Part shown: one piece after another, positions 18,673-27,816 of the stretch
Position numbering within the stretch: position 1 is the first letter of the stretch
Layout of the letters: every line of letters begins with the position of its first letter
NCBI GenBank assembly: GCA_943787205.1
Contig: CALSLN010000014.1
Span: 62,001 to 126,000, forward strand
Length of the DNA stretch: 64,000 bases
Reading direction: 5' to 3'
Source of the DNA: an uncultured Rhodospirillaceae bacterium
Lineage (GTDB): Bacteria; Pseudomonadota; Alphaproteobacteria; Rhodospirillales; Rhodospirillaceae
Translations under genes and position numbers: made by a program
Notes under the pieces: model-generated
Database searches by the model: none
The model's input: only the letters and a program-made list of their open reading frames with translations
Told to the model about the DNA's origin: nothing

Positions 18673-19938
18673 CTACTTCCTCCCTCCAAATAGCCACCAA
18701 CGTTCACCTTTATACCCGCCCAGCGCGCTCAGCTTGCGGCCTGTATCGCCCAGGTCCTTCGTCTCATGGCGGTGGCGGGTGACGATGGTCGACCAAGGCT
18801 GAAACCGGCCTGGCTCAATGTCGGCCTCTGTGCCGGCGTCGAAGAGTTTGTCCTTGTCGAACCCGGCATCTTCCATCGCTTGAAACATATCCAGGGTGTG
18901 TAGCTTGGGCCAAAAGGGTTCGTTGTTGTAGTAGGCATCCCAGTCGCGCATGAAGCGCTCGAACACCGGCGTGTCGTCATCAAAATTCGGCTGTTCCAAA
19001 TGCAGCATCACGCCACCGGGGGCGAGCAGGCTATGCATATGGGCGAGGGCGTCGCGCACGGTTTTGGTTGAGGTCTCATGCCAAAACATCACTGAGACAA
19101 TCAGGTCAACGCTGCCCGGTTCAATATCAACCGTTTCGGCCAAGCCTTGCATGAAGCTGACGTTGGAGTGCCCCATAGACTGCGCGCGCGCATGACCGTA
19201 GCGCAGCATGGGTGCGGCGGTGTCGATCACAGTCACGTCGGCATCGGGATACGCGGCGGCGAGGGGCAGAGTGTTGCCGCCGATGCCACCGCCGATATCC
19301 AAAATGCGTTTGGGTTTTAGGTCTGGGAAGCGGTCTCGCACAAAGTTGGCCATGGCCCGGCCGCCGCCATCGCCTTTGGCACCGAAGCTGGCGCCGCCGA
19401 TGGGGAACAAGCTGATCTCGTATGTGGCCGCAGCAGTCACATCGCCGGGGACGGCCTCGGTGTAATAGCTACCGGGCATGAGATGGTTATCAACCGCCGC
19501 TTGGTAGGCCGGGATGGTCAGGCTGTCGTCCAGCGACAAGGTGTTGCGGCCTTCGTTTAGATTAGCGGCCTTCGCGGACAAGGCATCAACTTGGCGCAGC
19601 GCGATCTCGCGGCTGGCCTGTTGGCTGGCTTCTTGAGTGTTGCGGCGTAACGCGCCCCACTGTTGGTAGTAGGTGTCGTGCAGCATGGCTTTGCGAATGT
19701 CGGTGGCTGACGTCGTTGGTCCGCCGTTGGCTTTTTCCCTCATGGCTTTTTCAAGTTTCGGTTTGACCCGGTTTTCATATGTGATGCGGACCCCAGGTGA
19801 CAGGGTGCGGCCAATGTGGACATTCAACCCGGTGAGGAAATTCATCCGCGCGGTTTCGTCGTGGTCCGTTTGTGGAAACACGGCATGGCCGTCGGCCCGG
19901 TCGAAGGTTGGGGGCAGGACGCCGGTGGTTTGGGGCAT
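18673..19938 (-). CDS. Class I SAM-dependent methyltransferase
   Basis: About 421 residues. The N-terminal half is helical and unassigned; the catalytic domain starts near residue 210 with RILDIGGGIGGNTLPLA (motif I), ADVTVIDTAAPML (motif II acid), SVDLIVSVMFWHE and LLAPGGVMLHLEQPNFD. This order fits O- or C-methyltransferases acting on small molecules; the substrate is not known. The longer frame to 20013 is not preferred because ATG 19938 starts the more ordered part, though the Shine-Dalgarno is weak. The small hypothetical gene follows immediately. A remnant of a second copy lies downstream. Confidence 0.82.
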   Translation of the reverse strand: MPQTTGVLPPTFDRADGHAVFPQTDHDETARMNFLTGLNVHIGRTLSPGVRITYENRVKPKLEKAMREKANGGPTTSATDIRKAMLHDTYYQQWGALRRNTQEASQQASREIALRQVDALSAKAANLNEGRNTLSLDDSLTIPAYQAAVDNHLMPGSYYTEAVPGDVTAAATYEISLFPIGGASFGAKGDGGGRAMANFVRDRFPDLKPKRILDIGGGIGGNTLPLAAAYPDADVTVIDTAAPMLRYGHARAQSMGHSNVSFMQGLAETVDIEPGSVDLIVSVMFWHETSTKTVRDALAHMHSLLAPGGVMLHLEQPNFDDDTPVFERFMRDWDAYYNNEPFWPKLHTLDMFQAMEDAGFDKDKLFDAGTEADIEPGRFQPWSTIVTRHRHETKDLGDTGRKLSALGGYKGERWWLFGGRK

Positions 19939-20107
19939 AGAACAAGATCCGCTTGGCTGATTGCTATGTGTCCATATTTGTACCACATCGCGCGCCAGAC
20001 TGGCGAACGACACCAGCCAGCGGCCAACCTAGAAACGCCCATGGACAATGCGACCAGGCAACGGCGTATGCTCGGTCAACTTAAGGCACTCAAAGGAGAC
20101 GGACCCC

Positions 20108-21094
20108 ATGCTTTTTACATCTCTGACGGAACACCTGACCGGTCGGCGCCAATTTTTAAAGTCTGCCGCCGGAGTCGGGGCTGTTGGTTTGGGGGCTATG
20201 GCGATGTCCGGCTGCTCCGATAGCGAGGCTGGTGGCGATACCGCTTCAGGCGGCGGGCCTAATGCCGTTGATTTTGAAGACCCCTCTGAGAACCTCAGGG
20301 CGTACATGAAGCTGACCGGAAATCTGGACCCCTCCGTCGAGACCTGCGGCTGGTTCGGCGGTACGCTTTACGCCAACATTGGTGTCGAGAAGATGGTGCC
20401 GCTCGTGGGTGTCGAGGGCCTGGGCGTCAACCGTGTCGAGCCCCAGGGCAACAATGTCTATCGTGTTTTTAATCGCGAGTTTGCCGTCTACAAAGATTTG
20501 AAGACGGGTGAGTATTTAGACGACTGGGTTAATCCCTACACGGACGAACGGGTCAAAGTTTGGCCGATTCAAAACCTTAAGGTGATGGGCGAAGTGGCGC
20601 CGATCCGCAAACAGGATTTCGACGGCACCATTGTTGAGTTCCCGTTTAAACCGCCCTGGACCATTCAAGGCGATAAAGCATTCAGCCTGCTCGAACTCCA
20701 CGCCGCGTTCCCTAATCCCATGACACCGGAAGAGTGGCCGCGGGAAAGTGCCGGCGCCACGAACAAGACATCCGAAATGTTTAGCCGTATGACGACCCTG
20801 TCAGAGCTGGCCGACCCGGACAGCATGAGTGCAGATTATGTCGGCACCTGGGTGCGGATCGGGCCGTGGTTACCGTGGATGCTTATGGGGCAGCGGGAAG
20901 GGCACATCGTGTACCGCTCGTTCATGAACAAGACAGGGCCGGTCGAAAACCTTCCGGCACAACTGCGGGCCTACATCGAAAAGAATTACCCCGAGTTTCT
21001 TGAAGCCCCGGCTGCCAGCGAATGGGGCAAGCCCAATGACTCAAGCTTCTCGGTCTACATGGAAAACAACACCCCACAGCCGCCGACCAGTTGA
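20108..21094 (+). CDS. DUF1838 family protein with Tat signal and lipobox-like site
   Basis: About 328 residues. The N-terminus has a twin-arginine signal (GRRQFLKSAAGVGAVG) ending in MAMSGCSD, which looks like a lipoprotein cleavage site, so it is likely folded in the cytoplasm, exported by Tat and lipid-anchored. The mature part matches the DUF1838 pattern: a GWFGGTLYA start, YRVFNREFAVYKDLKTGEYLDDWVNPYT, and WVRIGPWLPWMLMGQREGHIVYRS. Function of the family is unknown. AAGGAG precedes ATG 20108. It stands alone, divergent from the methyltransferase. Confidence 0.84.
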   Translation: MLFTSLTEHLTGRRQFLKSAAGVGAVGLGAMAMSGCSDSEAGGDTASGGGPNAVDFEDPSENLRAYMKLTGNLDPSVETCGWFGGTLYANIGVEKMVPLVGVEGLGVNRVEPQGNNVYRVFNREFAVYKDLKTGEYLDDWVNPYTDERVKVWPIQNLKVMGEVAPIRKQDFDGTIVEFPFKPPWTIQGDKAFSLLELHAAFPNPMTPEEWPRESAGATNKTSEMFSRMTTLSELADPDSMSADYVGTWVRIGPWLPWMLMGQREGHIVYRSFMNKTGPVENLPAQLRAYIEKNYPEFLEAPAASEWGKPNDSSFSVYMENNTPQPPTS

Positions 21095-21502
21095 GGTGAC
21101 GCGGCTGATCGCTGCGGATGACCCCGCAGCGGCAGAGCGAGAAAACTAAAGCGCTCGAATTCCAGGTTGCCTAGGGGGCTGCCGCAGTGTGCGGTTGCCT
21201 GCGAAATGTTGTTACGCGCCAAAATTTTTGGTGCATGGGCTCGTTTGTATTTCGCCGGTGCATGGGCTCGTTCCACCGATCATACGTGCATGGGGTCGAC
21301 CCTTCGAACCAACGGTGCATGGGCTCGATACCCGCATTTTCATCTTTTAAGTCTCTAGCTATGCCGCAGACGTATAGGCGCTATGCACAGAGCCCCATTG
21401 TCAGATTTGGGGCGAATTTGCCATAACCCTGCCGCAATTAGGGCTTTCTCTGCGGCCTCTGCTTTTCAACTGTGAATACAAAACAGACTTAAGGACGAAC
21501 AT
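21095..21502. other. 408-bp intergenic region with iterated repeat
   Basis: No convincing gene. Its centre holds four 13-bp direct repeats (annotated separately). AAGGA before 21503 is the ribosome binding site of the beta-barrel gene. The reading frames here only repeat short motifs created by the DNA repeats. Confidence 0.5.
21231..21327 (+). repeat. Four-copy 13-bp direct repeat, about 28-bp period
   Basis: GTGCATGGGCTCG occurs at 21231-21243, 21258-21270, 21286-21298 (one change, GGGG) and 21315-21327. Starts are 27, 28 and 29 bp apart and the spacers are unrelated in sequence. The arrangement is iteron-like, with about 2.5-3 helical turns between copies, about 180-270 bp upstream of the beta-barrel gene. 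Confidence 0.85.
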
Positions 21503-22237
21503 ATGTTTTTCTTCTCCAAACCAGCCTCCCTCGTCACCCTGGCTGGCGCAGCCTTTGCCTTTCTTTTGACCATGACCTCTCTAGTGGCGGCGCAAGAGCC
21601 GGGCGCCTACGGACGCCTTTACGGCGGCCTGTCATCCGTCGAAGGCATGACCTTCAACGATGCAACCTCAGCCGACCTGGACCTCGACGGCGGCAGCGGT
21701 TTCACCTTTGGCGGTTCCCTCGGTTATGCCTTTGGCAACGGCTTTCGCACAGAGCTTGATGTCGCCCGCAGTGAGGCCGATCTAGACGGCATTTTTACTG
21801 AGAACGTGCAGACCTTTGTGCCCTGCGGTGAGATTTCCAACAGCCCTTGCCTCAATGGCACCGTCGACGCGGAATACGAAGGCCTCACGGCTTTCGCCAT
21901 GGCATTCTATGACTTTACGTCTGGCTCTTCGTTGACACCGTATCTCGGTTTTGGGATCGGACTTCTTGATGCGGATCTAGAAGCGACTACACCTGGGGCC
22001 CTGAACGATGCCGCGACGGTCGACTTTGCGCTTCTGGATGGCTCCGATACCGAGCTGGCCTATCGCATTGCGGCTGGTGTCGGCTATGATGCGGGTGCCT
22101 TTGACATTCTGCTCGACTACAGCTGGACCCGCTCGGGCAAGCTCGCGCTCGACGGTCAGGGCGCCTTCACGACCTTCGGGTTTAACAAGCGTGTTAACGC
22201 TCACAGCTTTACCCTCGGCGTCCGCTACGCGTTCTAG
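21503..22237 (+). CDS. Outer-membrane beta-barrel protein
   Basis: 244 residues. Signal peptide about residues 1-30 (LLTMTSLVAAQEP). The mature chain has alternating amphipathic strands: GAYGRLYGGLSSVEGM, SGFTFGGSLGYAFGNGFRTELDVA, LTPYLGFGIGL, ELAYRIAAGVGYD and the C-terminal SFTLGVRYAF ending in Phe, the BAM recognition signal. This suits an 8-stranded OmpA/OmpW/Opacity-type barrel. Two Cys in one extracellular loop (CGEISNSPC) may form a disulphide. The iterated repeat region lies upstream and may regulate it. Confidence 0.82.
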   Translation: MFFFSKPASLVTLAGAAFAFLLTMTSLVAAQEPGAYGRLYGGLSSVEGMTFNDATSADLDLDGGSGFTFGGSLGYAFGNGFRTELDVARSEADLDGIFTENVQTFVPCGEISNSPCLNGTVDAEYEGLTAFAMAFYDFTSGSSLTPYLGFGIGLLDADLEATTPGALNDAATVDFALLDGSDTELAYRIAAGVGYDAGAFDILLDYSWTRSGKLALDGQGAFTTFGFNKRVNAHSFTLGVRYAF

Positions 22238-22315
22238 CCCACCTTCTGGCGTGCGTTTATCTTCCGCCTCGCTGCTGGTCGCGTTACGCTAGGGCCAGCA
22301 TTAGAGGAGGACGTC

Positions 22316-23128
22316 ATGGCGGAAGCGGCATACCAACCATCTGGCACAGTGCGGGATCAGGTCTCTGAAGAGGAGTGGGCCCTGCGTGTCGATCTCGCAG
22401 CCTGTTATCGGCTTTGTGCGCTGTTCGGCTGGAATGATTACATCTTCACCCACATCTCTGTGCGGCTGCCGGGCAATGACCGCCATTATCTGATCAATCC
22501 ATTCGGTTTGTTCTTTGACGAAATTACGGCCTCAAGCTTGGTTAAGATCGACAGTGACGGCGAGATCCTGCTGGACGAAACAGGCCTCGGCTACAACATC
22601 GGCGGCTACGTGATTCACGGCGCTGTGCATTCGGCACGCGACGATGCTCACTGCGTCATTCACCTTCACACCAACGAAGGTGTTGCGGTCTCTGGCCAGA
22701 AAGACGGCCTGCTGCCGCTCAACCAGGATTCCATGAGTATCCTGCCTGACCTTGCCTACCATGACTTTGAAGGCATCGCGCTGGACACGGACGAACGAGA
22801 TCGTCTTGTCGACCATATAGGCGACAAGAACGCGGTGATTCTGCGCAACCATGGTCTTCTAACCATGGGGGAGACGGTCGCAGCCGCGTTCTCGAAGATG
22901 TACTCGCTGCAAAAGTCCTGCACGATGCAAGTCATGACGTTGGCTGGTGGCGTTGAAATTGGCTATCCATCACAGGATGCTCAAGACAAAATCCGCGAAC
23001 AGGTTGCTGGGCGTCGTCGGCCCAAGACGACCGCAGGCGGTGCGACCAACAACATTTCAGTGCCTCAGCTTGCGTGGAACGGGTTCCTCCGCAAACTCGA
23101 CAAGCTTGATCAGGGCTACAAAGACTGA
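22316..23128 (+). CDS. Class II aldolase/adducin family protein
   Basis: 270 residues, a zinc-dependent aldolase-fold protein. Seen: RLCALFGWNDYIFTHISVRLPG, the central VIHLHTNEGVAVS with metal-ligand His, and AVILRNHGLLTMGETVAAAF with the second His region. Bacterial members of this adducin-like branch act on small sugar-phosphate or related substrates, or are uncharacterised; a specific reaction cannot be given. GAGGAGG precedes ATG 22316. It is convergent with the diguanylate cyclase gene, 5 bp apart. Confidence 0.85.
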   Translation: MAEAAYQPSGTVRDQVSEEEWALRVDLAACYRLCALFGWNDYIFTHISVRLPGNDRHYLINPFGLFFDEITASSLVKIDSDGEILLDETGLGYNIGGYVIHGAVHSARDDAHCVIHLHTNEGVAVSGQKDGLLPLNQDSMSILPDLAYHDFEGIALDTDERDRLVDHIGDKNAVILRNHGLLTMGETVAAAFSKMYSLQKSCTMQVMTLAGGVEIGYPSQDAQDKIREQVAGRRRPKTTAGGATNNISVPQLAWNGFLRKLDKLDQGYKD

Positions 23129-23133
23129 GTTGG

Positions 23134-24399
23134 CTAGGCCGCTTTAAGAAATTCAGCCCGGTTGCGACCGTTGTCTTTTGCTACATAGAGCATGTCATCT
23201 GCCGCTTTCAGCATGTCGTCTAAGCTCTCTCCTGCGATCTGGGATACGCCAAAGCTTGCTGTGACCGGGATGTGAAACTCGTTATGCACGATGTGCAAAT
23301 TCTCAATCGCCGCACGTAGCTTTTCAATGAAGGCAGGCACATTCTCTTTGCCGAGATTGACCGCTAAGACAGCGAATTCTTCACCCCCGAGCCGAGCGAC
23401 GATGTCGGTTCCTCTACATTCTTCCTTTAGCGCAGCTGCAACTTTCTTGAGCACGGCATCGCCAGCATCATGTCCGTAGGTGTCGTTGACCTTCTTAAAG
23501 AAGTCGATGTCCATCATTGCCAGAGTGAGGTCAACCTGACCCCGTTTGGCGCTGGCAAACATGGTTGCACCCGATTCAAAAAAGAAGCGTCTGTTATGCA
23601 TCCCTGTGAGAGCGTCTGTTGTTGCGACGTCTTTTAAGTGTTGCATCATCTCGAGCGATTGAATGTTCTGAGTCACACGCCACAAAAATTCTTCGCGTAG
23701 AAATGGCTTTATGACGTAATCGTTTGCGCCGTTCTTCAGAAACTGTGCCGACAGGGCATTCCCGCCACCGGCGGAAAACCCGATGATTGCGATGTCATCA
23801 CGAGGCCGCAAAGCACGAATTTTGCGCGTCAGAGTAACCCCGTCCATGTCAGGCATATGATAGTCAGTAATAACCATACGAACGTCTGGGTCTGTGGTGG
23901 CTGCTGCAAGTGCATCCACCCCGCCGCCGGCTTCTATGACTTCAAATCTGTAGAGTTCGAGAAGCTCTCTGACGTACCTCCTCGATACACGAGAGTCGTC
24001 GGCGACCAAGACTTTAACTCTACTATTGAGTTGCAGGCGCTCGACCAAATTCAGGAGGTAATCGAGGCTCGCTGGCGTGTCTTTGATAACGTAATCGATG
24101 ATATTTTTTGAGAACAGGTGCTCGCGAAGATCTTCGGAAAATAAGCTGGTGAAGACGATGCAGGGAATTTCTTTGTCGCAGATGTACTCTACGGATTCGC
24201 CATCCTGGGAATCGGGCAGAACGATGTCACAGAGCGCTAAATCGAACTTTTTGTCACCTGCTTCCACGGCAGCACGCGCTTCTTCGAACGTCGCGGCTGC
24301 GACGACGTTTAGGCCCGTGCGTTCCGCAACAGATTTGCAGACCAGCTGGCTGAAAAATTTGGAGTCTTCAATAACCAACACATTGCCGTTTGACAGCAT
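23134..24399 (-). CDS. PleD-like response regulator diguanylate cyclase (REC-REC-GGDEF)
   Basis: About 421 residues. First receiver domain, about residues 4-118, begins VLVIEDSKFF and has CDIVLPD; second receiver, about 125-245, begins KVLVADDSRVSRRY with phospho-acceptor region ITDYHMPDMDG and KPF. The GGDEF domain, about 260-421, has TDALTGMHNRRFF and the active GGEEF signature. An RGTD I-site sits five residues before GGEEF, so product inhibition by c-di-GMP is expected. The architecture matches PleD, which controls the motile-to-sessile change in Caulobacter. ATG 24417 is an alternative start. No partner kinase is adjacent. Confidence 0.9.
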   Translation of the reverse strand: MLSNGNVLVIEDSKFFSQLVCKSVAERTGLNVVAAATFEEARAAVEAGDKKFDLALCDIVLPDSQDGESVEYICDKEIPCIVFTSLFSEDLREHLFSKNIIDYVIKDTPASLDYLLNLVERLQLNSRVKVLVADDSRVSRRYVRELLELYRFEVIEAGGGVDALAAATTDPDVRMVITDYHMPDMDGVTLTRKIRALRPRDDIAIIGFSAGGGNALSAQFLKNGANDYVIKPFLREEFLWRVTQNIQSLEMMQHLKDVATTDALTGMHNRRFFFESGATMFASAKRGQVDLTLAMMDIDFFKKVNDTYGHDAGDAVLKKVAAALKEECRGTDIVARLGGEEFAVLAVNLGKENVPAFIEKLRAAIENLHIVHNEFHIPVTASFGVSQIAGESLDDMLKAADDMLYVAKDNGRNRAEFLKAA

Positions 24400-24565
24400 C
24401 ACAACACCCTTCCCCATTATCGCGCGTTACCGATGCGCTTATGGCAACCGGATTGACGCGAAGGTCAGACTTTAGGTGCACTGCATAACGCAGCGCAAAG
24501 GGGCATGCGTATAGACCTAATGGTAGTAGGTATAAGAGGGTGAGGTTTGCCTATCCGCGCCGCAC

Positions 24566-25126
24566 TTAGGGTTGTGGCCGTCCTTGCTGTCCCGGTGGGC
24601 CTGCGCCTGGGGCTGGAGGGCCCCCGATGAACGAGGCTGGATCAGCATCGGCGGGAGCCAAGCCTTGAACCGCGAGATAGAGCTTATCCTCTAGGGCAAG
24701 ACTTTCGGGCGTAACACCTGCGACTTGGTCCCAAATTCCTTCATCGAAGACTTCTTCCTGCAGAGTCAGTGTCGAGTGCTGACCGCCCAAAAGAATCTTG
24801 AAGTAGACCTCCATGAAGCCCTCGACGGCTGCCTTGAATGCAGTCCAGCCGGGTTCACCTTCTGTTGCGTACGTTGTGCTCGCCGATACAAGAGCGTCAA
24901 GTGCCCCTCTGCTTTTTGCGAGGCGCATATCTAAGTTCTCGAGCGTTGCGTCTTGGTCATCGCCTGTCGTGACGTGCGGTTTCAAGAAATCGTGTATCCG
25001 CTGGTCCTGGTCGTGAAGCCGGTCCATCGAGGCTTTGATGTAGGTGACACAGGCGGAAAAAAACTCAAGCGGGATGTCGGCGCCCGAGTCTTTTTGTTTG
25101 AGTCCGGCATCAAATGATTTTCGCAC
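24566..25126 (-). CDS. Hypothetical protein, start uncertain
   Basis: 186 residues from GTG 25126; not recognised. Helical and charged through residue 150, with a Pro/Gly/Ala-rich tail (GPPAPGAGPPGQQGRP). No signal peptide or membrane helix. The same frame stays open upstream back to the nrdJ stop and reads KDGTVIVHVSESYEARVQ without an ATG, GTG or TTG, so the true start may be missing because of a base error. It lies 114 bp downstream of nrdJ on the same strand and could share its transcript. Function unknown. Confidence 0.6.
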   Translation of the reverse strand: MRKSFDAGLKQKDSGADIPLEFFSACVTYIKASMDRLHDQDQRIHDFLKPHVTTGDDQDATLENLDMRLAKSRGALDALVSASTTYATEGEPGWTAFKAAVEGFMEVYFKILLGGQHSTLTLQEEVFDEGIWDQVAGVTPESLALEDKLYLAVQGLAPADADPASFIGGPPAPGAGPPGQQGRPQP

Positions 25127-25240
25127 CTGAGAGAGGCGACGCCGTTCTCGTGAGGTTTGAACCCGAGCTTCGTAGCTTTCTGAAACGTGGACTATAACAG
25201 TGCCGTCCTTCGTGTCGTTAGGGGCTTCTCCGGAGAACGT

Positions 25241-27580
25241 TTAGCTGCATTTGGAGAAGCCGCAGCTTGTGCAAGAATCGCACCCTTCTTGCCTTAGTAA
25301 AGCATAAGTGCCGCACTTAGGGCAGGCCCGAAAACGCTTGTCTCTGGGCGGCGTTTCAAGACGCACAACATTTGCAGTTTTTTCTTCATCGTCAGTTATC
25401 TGAGGGTCTTCTTGGGACTCTGTTTCCAAGAATCCGATTGAAATCATGTGTTCTTCGATGACACCGCCAATTGCGGCCAACAGGCTCGGCACATAGCGGC
25501 CGTTCATCCACTGCCCACCGCGAGGGTCGAACACTGCTTTTAGCTCTTCAACAATGAAGCTGACGTCGCCGCCGCGCCTGAACACAGCAGAAATCATGCG
25601 TGTTAAGGCAACGGTCCAGGCGTAGTGTTCCATGTTCTTCGAGTTTATGAAGACTTCGAAAGGTCGGCGTTGGTTCGTGCCATTGGCCATTTCCAGCTCA
25701 ATGTCGTTGATCGTGATGTAAATGGCGTGGTCGCTCTCTGGCCAGCGAAGTTTGTATGTGTGGCCGGGAATAGCTTCTGGCCGATCGAGGGGCTGTGTTG
25801 TGTCGTGTTCCGTTGGTGCCTCTGACTGAATTGGTGCGTCTGATTTCACTTCTAGGACGGCGCCCCTCACAGATGATGGTCTGTAGGTTGTGCATCCTTT
25901 GCAACCACTTTCATAGGCCGAAATGTAGACGTCCTTGAATTGCTCAAACGGAAAGTCTGCAGGGACGTTAATTGTTTTAGAAATAGCGCTATCGACATGC
26001 TTTTGCACGGCCGCTTGCATCACCAGGTGAGCTTTCGGCTCCAACGTTTGTGCATCGACAAAGTAGTCCGGTAATTCTGTATCGCCATGTAATTCTTGGA
26101 ACAGTCTGTAGGCGTAATCGCTAACCTCTTGGCTCTTACGACTGCCATCTGGCTGGACCACGTGCCGTGTGTAGGTGAAGCTGAATACCGGCTCTATCCC
26201 GGATGAGACGTTGTCCGCGTACAGCGAAATTGTTCCGGTCGGTGCGATTGAGGTTAGCAATGCGTTACGGATGCCGTGTTCGTAGATGCCTTCCCGGATA
26301 TCTGCCGGTAAATCTTGTATTGTTGGACTGGCCAAATAGGCATCGCGTTCGAACAAAGGAAAGGCGCCCTTTTCTTTTGCGAGCTCAATGGAGGCCCGAT
26401 AGGCGCCGTGAGAAATGGTCGCGGCCCAGCGTTCAGCGGCGATCACTGCGTCCGGGCTTCCATAGGTGAGGCCACACAGAATGAGGGCGTCTGCTAGTCC
26501 CGTAATGCCGAGACCGATGCGTCTTTTATTGATGGCTTCGTTTCTTTGCTCCGCAATTGGGTAACGAGATGCTTCGACGACGTTGTCGAGCATACGTGTT
26601 GCAGTCTTAGCCAACTCAGCTAGTTCGTCCTCGTCGATGGACGCGCTATCGGTGAATGGATTCTTGACCAGTCGTGCAAGGTTGATCGAACCGAGTAAGC
26701 ATGTGCCGTATGGCGGTAGTGGTTGTTCCCCACATGGGTTTGTTGCCGCAATTGTTTCGCAGTACGCCAAATTGTTGCGGGCATTGATGCGGTCAATAAA
26801 TATGACCCCAGGCTCGGCGTAGTCATACGTCGCCTTCATCATGGAATCCCAAAGCTCACGGGCGCTTACGGTTCGGTATACGGTGTCTCCGAATTTTAGG
26901 TCCCATGTGCCGTCGTCTTTGACTGCGGTCATGAACGGATCGGTTGCAAGGACGGATAGATTGAAGTTGGTCAACCGGCCTTGTGTTTGTTTGGCGGCAA
27001 TGAAGTCTTCGATATCAGGGTGGTCACAGCGCATTGTTGCCATCATGGCGCCACGGCGCGAGCCTGCACTCATGATCGTGCGGCACATCGCATCCCATAC
27101 TTCCATGAAGGAGAGCGGGCCCGATGCATCTGCGCCGACTCCTTTAACCGGGGCTCCTTTAGGCCGCAATGTCGAGAAATCGTAGCCGATGCCACCGCCC
27201 TGCTGCATCGTTAACGCGGCTTCTTTGAGATTCTCAAAGATTTCAGCCATGTCGTCGCCGATTGTGCCCATGACGAAGCAATTGTGGAGGGTCACCGTAC
27301 GGCCAGTGCCGGCTCCGGCCAGTATGCGGCCGCCAGGCAGGAGCTTGTAGTCAGCAAGTGCTTGATAAAACACAGGTTCCCAGGTGCTCGACTCGCCTTC
27401 TACGCCCGCCAGAGCTCCAGCCACGCGACTCCAGGTGTCTTCGACGGTTTTGTCCACAAGCTGGCCGTCCGCAGACTTAAAACGGTACTTCATGTCCCAG
27501 ATTTCGTTGGCTATGGCGGAAATAGAGGCCAATGCTTGTGCTCCTAGAGTTGCTCTGTCGAATCGAAGGGCGGGCACCAT
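25241..27580 (-). CDS. nrdJ: Adenosylcobalamin-dependent (class II) ribonucleotide reductase
   Basis: 779 residues, reduces ribonucleotides to deoxyribonucleotides using adenosylcobalamin as radical source. Seen: an N-terminal IWDMKYRFKSADG segment, HNCFVM (active-site Cys region), QQGGGIGYDFSTLRP, the NPCGEQPLPPYGTCLLGSIN block with catalytic Asn and Cys, and a C-terminal cluster CPKCGTY...GCDSCTSCGFSKCS that holds metal and redox Cys. The length suits the compact NrdJ form. Its cofactor can be supplied by the PduO adenosyltransferase gene at 44.5-45.0 kb. A perfect DnaA box lies about 204 bp upstream, suggesting replication-linked control. Confidence 0.95.
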   Translation of the reverse strand: MVPALRFDRATLGAQALASISAIANEIWDMKYRFKSADGQLVDKTVEDTWSRVAGALAGVEGESSTWEPVFYQALADYKLLPGGRILAGAGTGRTVTLHNCFVMGTIGDDMAEIFENLKEAALTMQQGGGIGYDFSTLRPKGAPVKGVGADASGPLSFMEVWDAMCRTIMSAGSRRGAMMATMRCDHPDIEDFIAAKQTQGRLTNFNLSVLATDPFMTAVKDDGTWDLKFGDTVYRTVSARELWDSMMKATYDYAEPGVIFIDRINARNNLAYCETIAATNPCGEQPLPPYGTCLLGSINLARLVKNPFTDSASIDEDELAELAKTATRMLDNVVEASRYPIAEQRNEAINKRRIGLGITGLADALILCGLTYGSPDAVIAAERWAATISHGAYRASIELAKEKGAFPLFERDAYLASPTIQDLPADIREGIYEHGIRNALLTSIAPTGTISLYADNVSSGIEPVFSFTYTRHVVQPDGSRKSQEVSDYAYRLFQELHGDTELPDYFVDAQTLEPKAHLVMQAAVQKHVDSAISKTINVPADFPFEQFKDVYISAYESGCKGCTTYRPSSVRGAVLEVKSDAPIQSEAPTEHDTTQPLDRPEAIPGHTYKLRWPESDHAIYITINDIELEMANGTNQRRPFEVFINSKNMEHYAWTVALTRMISAVFRRGGDVSFIVEELKAVFDPRGGQWMNGRYVPSLLAAIGGVIEEHMISIGFLETESQEDPQITDDEEKTANVVRLETPPRDKRFRACPKCGTYALLRQEGCDSCTSCGFSKCS

Positions 27581-27783
27581 AATCTTGAATCGCCTTAGAG
27601 TCCCGCAAAAGTGGGCCGTACACGTTGGCCCGTGAAGCAGGCTTACGTAGCGCCGAATGTTCAGCGATATGATGACTCGAAACAGGCTGCTGCGACGCGC
27701 GTGTTACATAACTGACTGATAATGCTTCGGATTTGTGCTTTTGGGCGTTCGGTTCGCCAAGCAGGCTCTATCTACCCACAGAC

Positions 27784-27792
27784 TTATCCACA
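27784..27792 (+). promoter_or_regulatory. DnaA box upstream of nrdJ
   Basis: TTATCCACA matches the DnaA consensus TTAT(N)CACA exactly, with a looser CTACCCACA 12 bp before it. It lies in the 236-bp region upstream of nrdJ. DnaA control of ribonucleotide reductase genes is known in other bacteria; here it is inferred from one box. Confidence 0.5.
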
Positions 27793-27816
27793 ATTAGGTC
27801 ATGAAGCTATCGCGAA

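Noticed and set aside
21231-21327. Possible CRISPR array
   Set aside because: Repeats are only 13 bp, spacers 14-16 bp, four copies and no cas genes.
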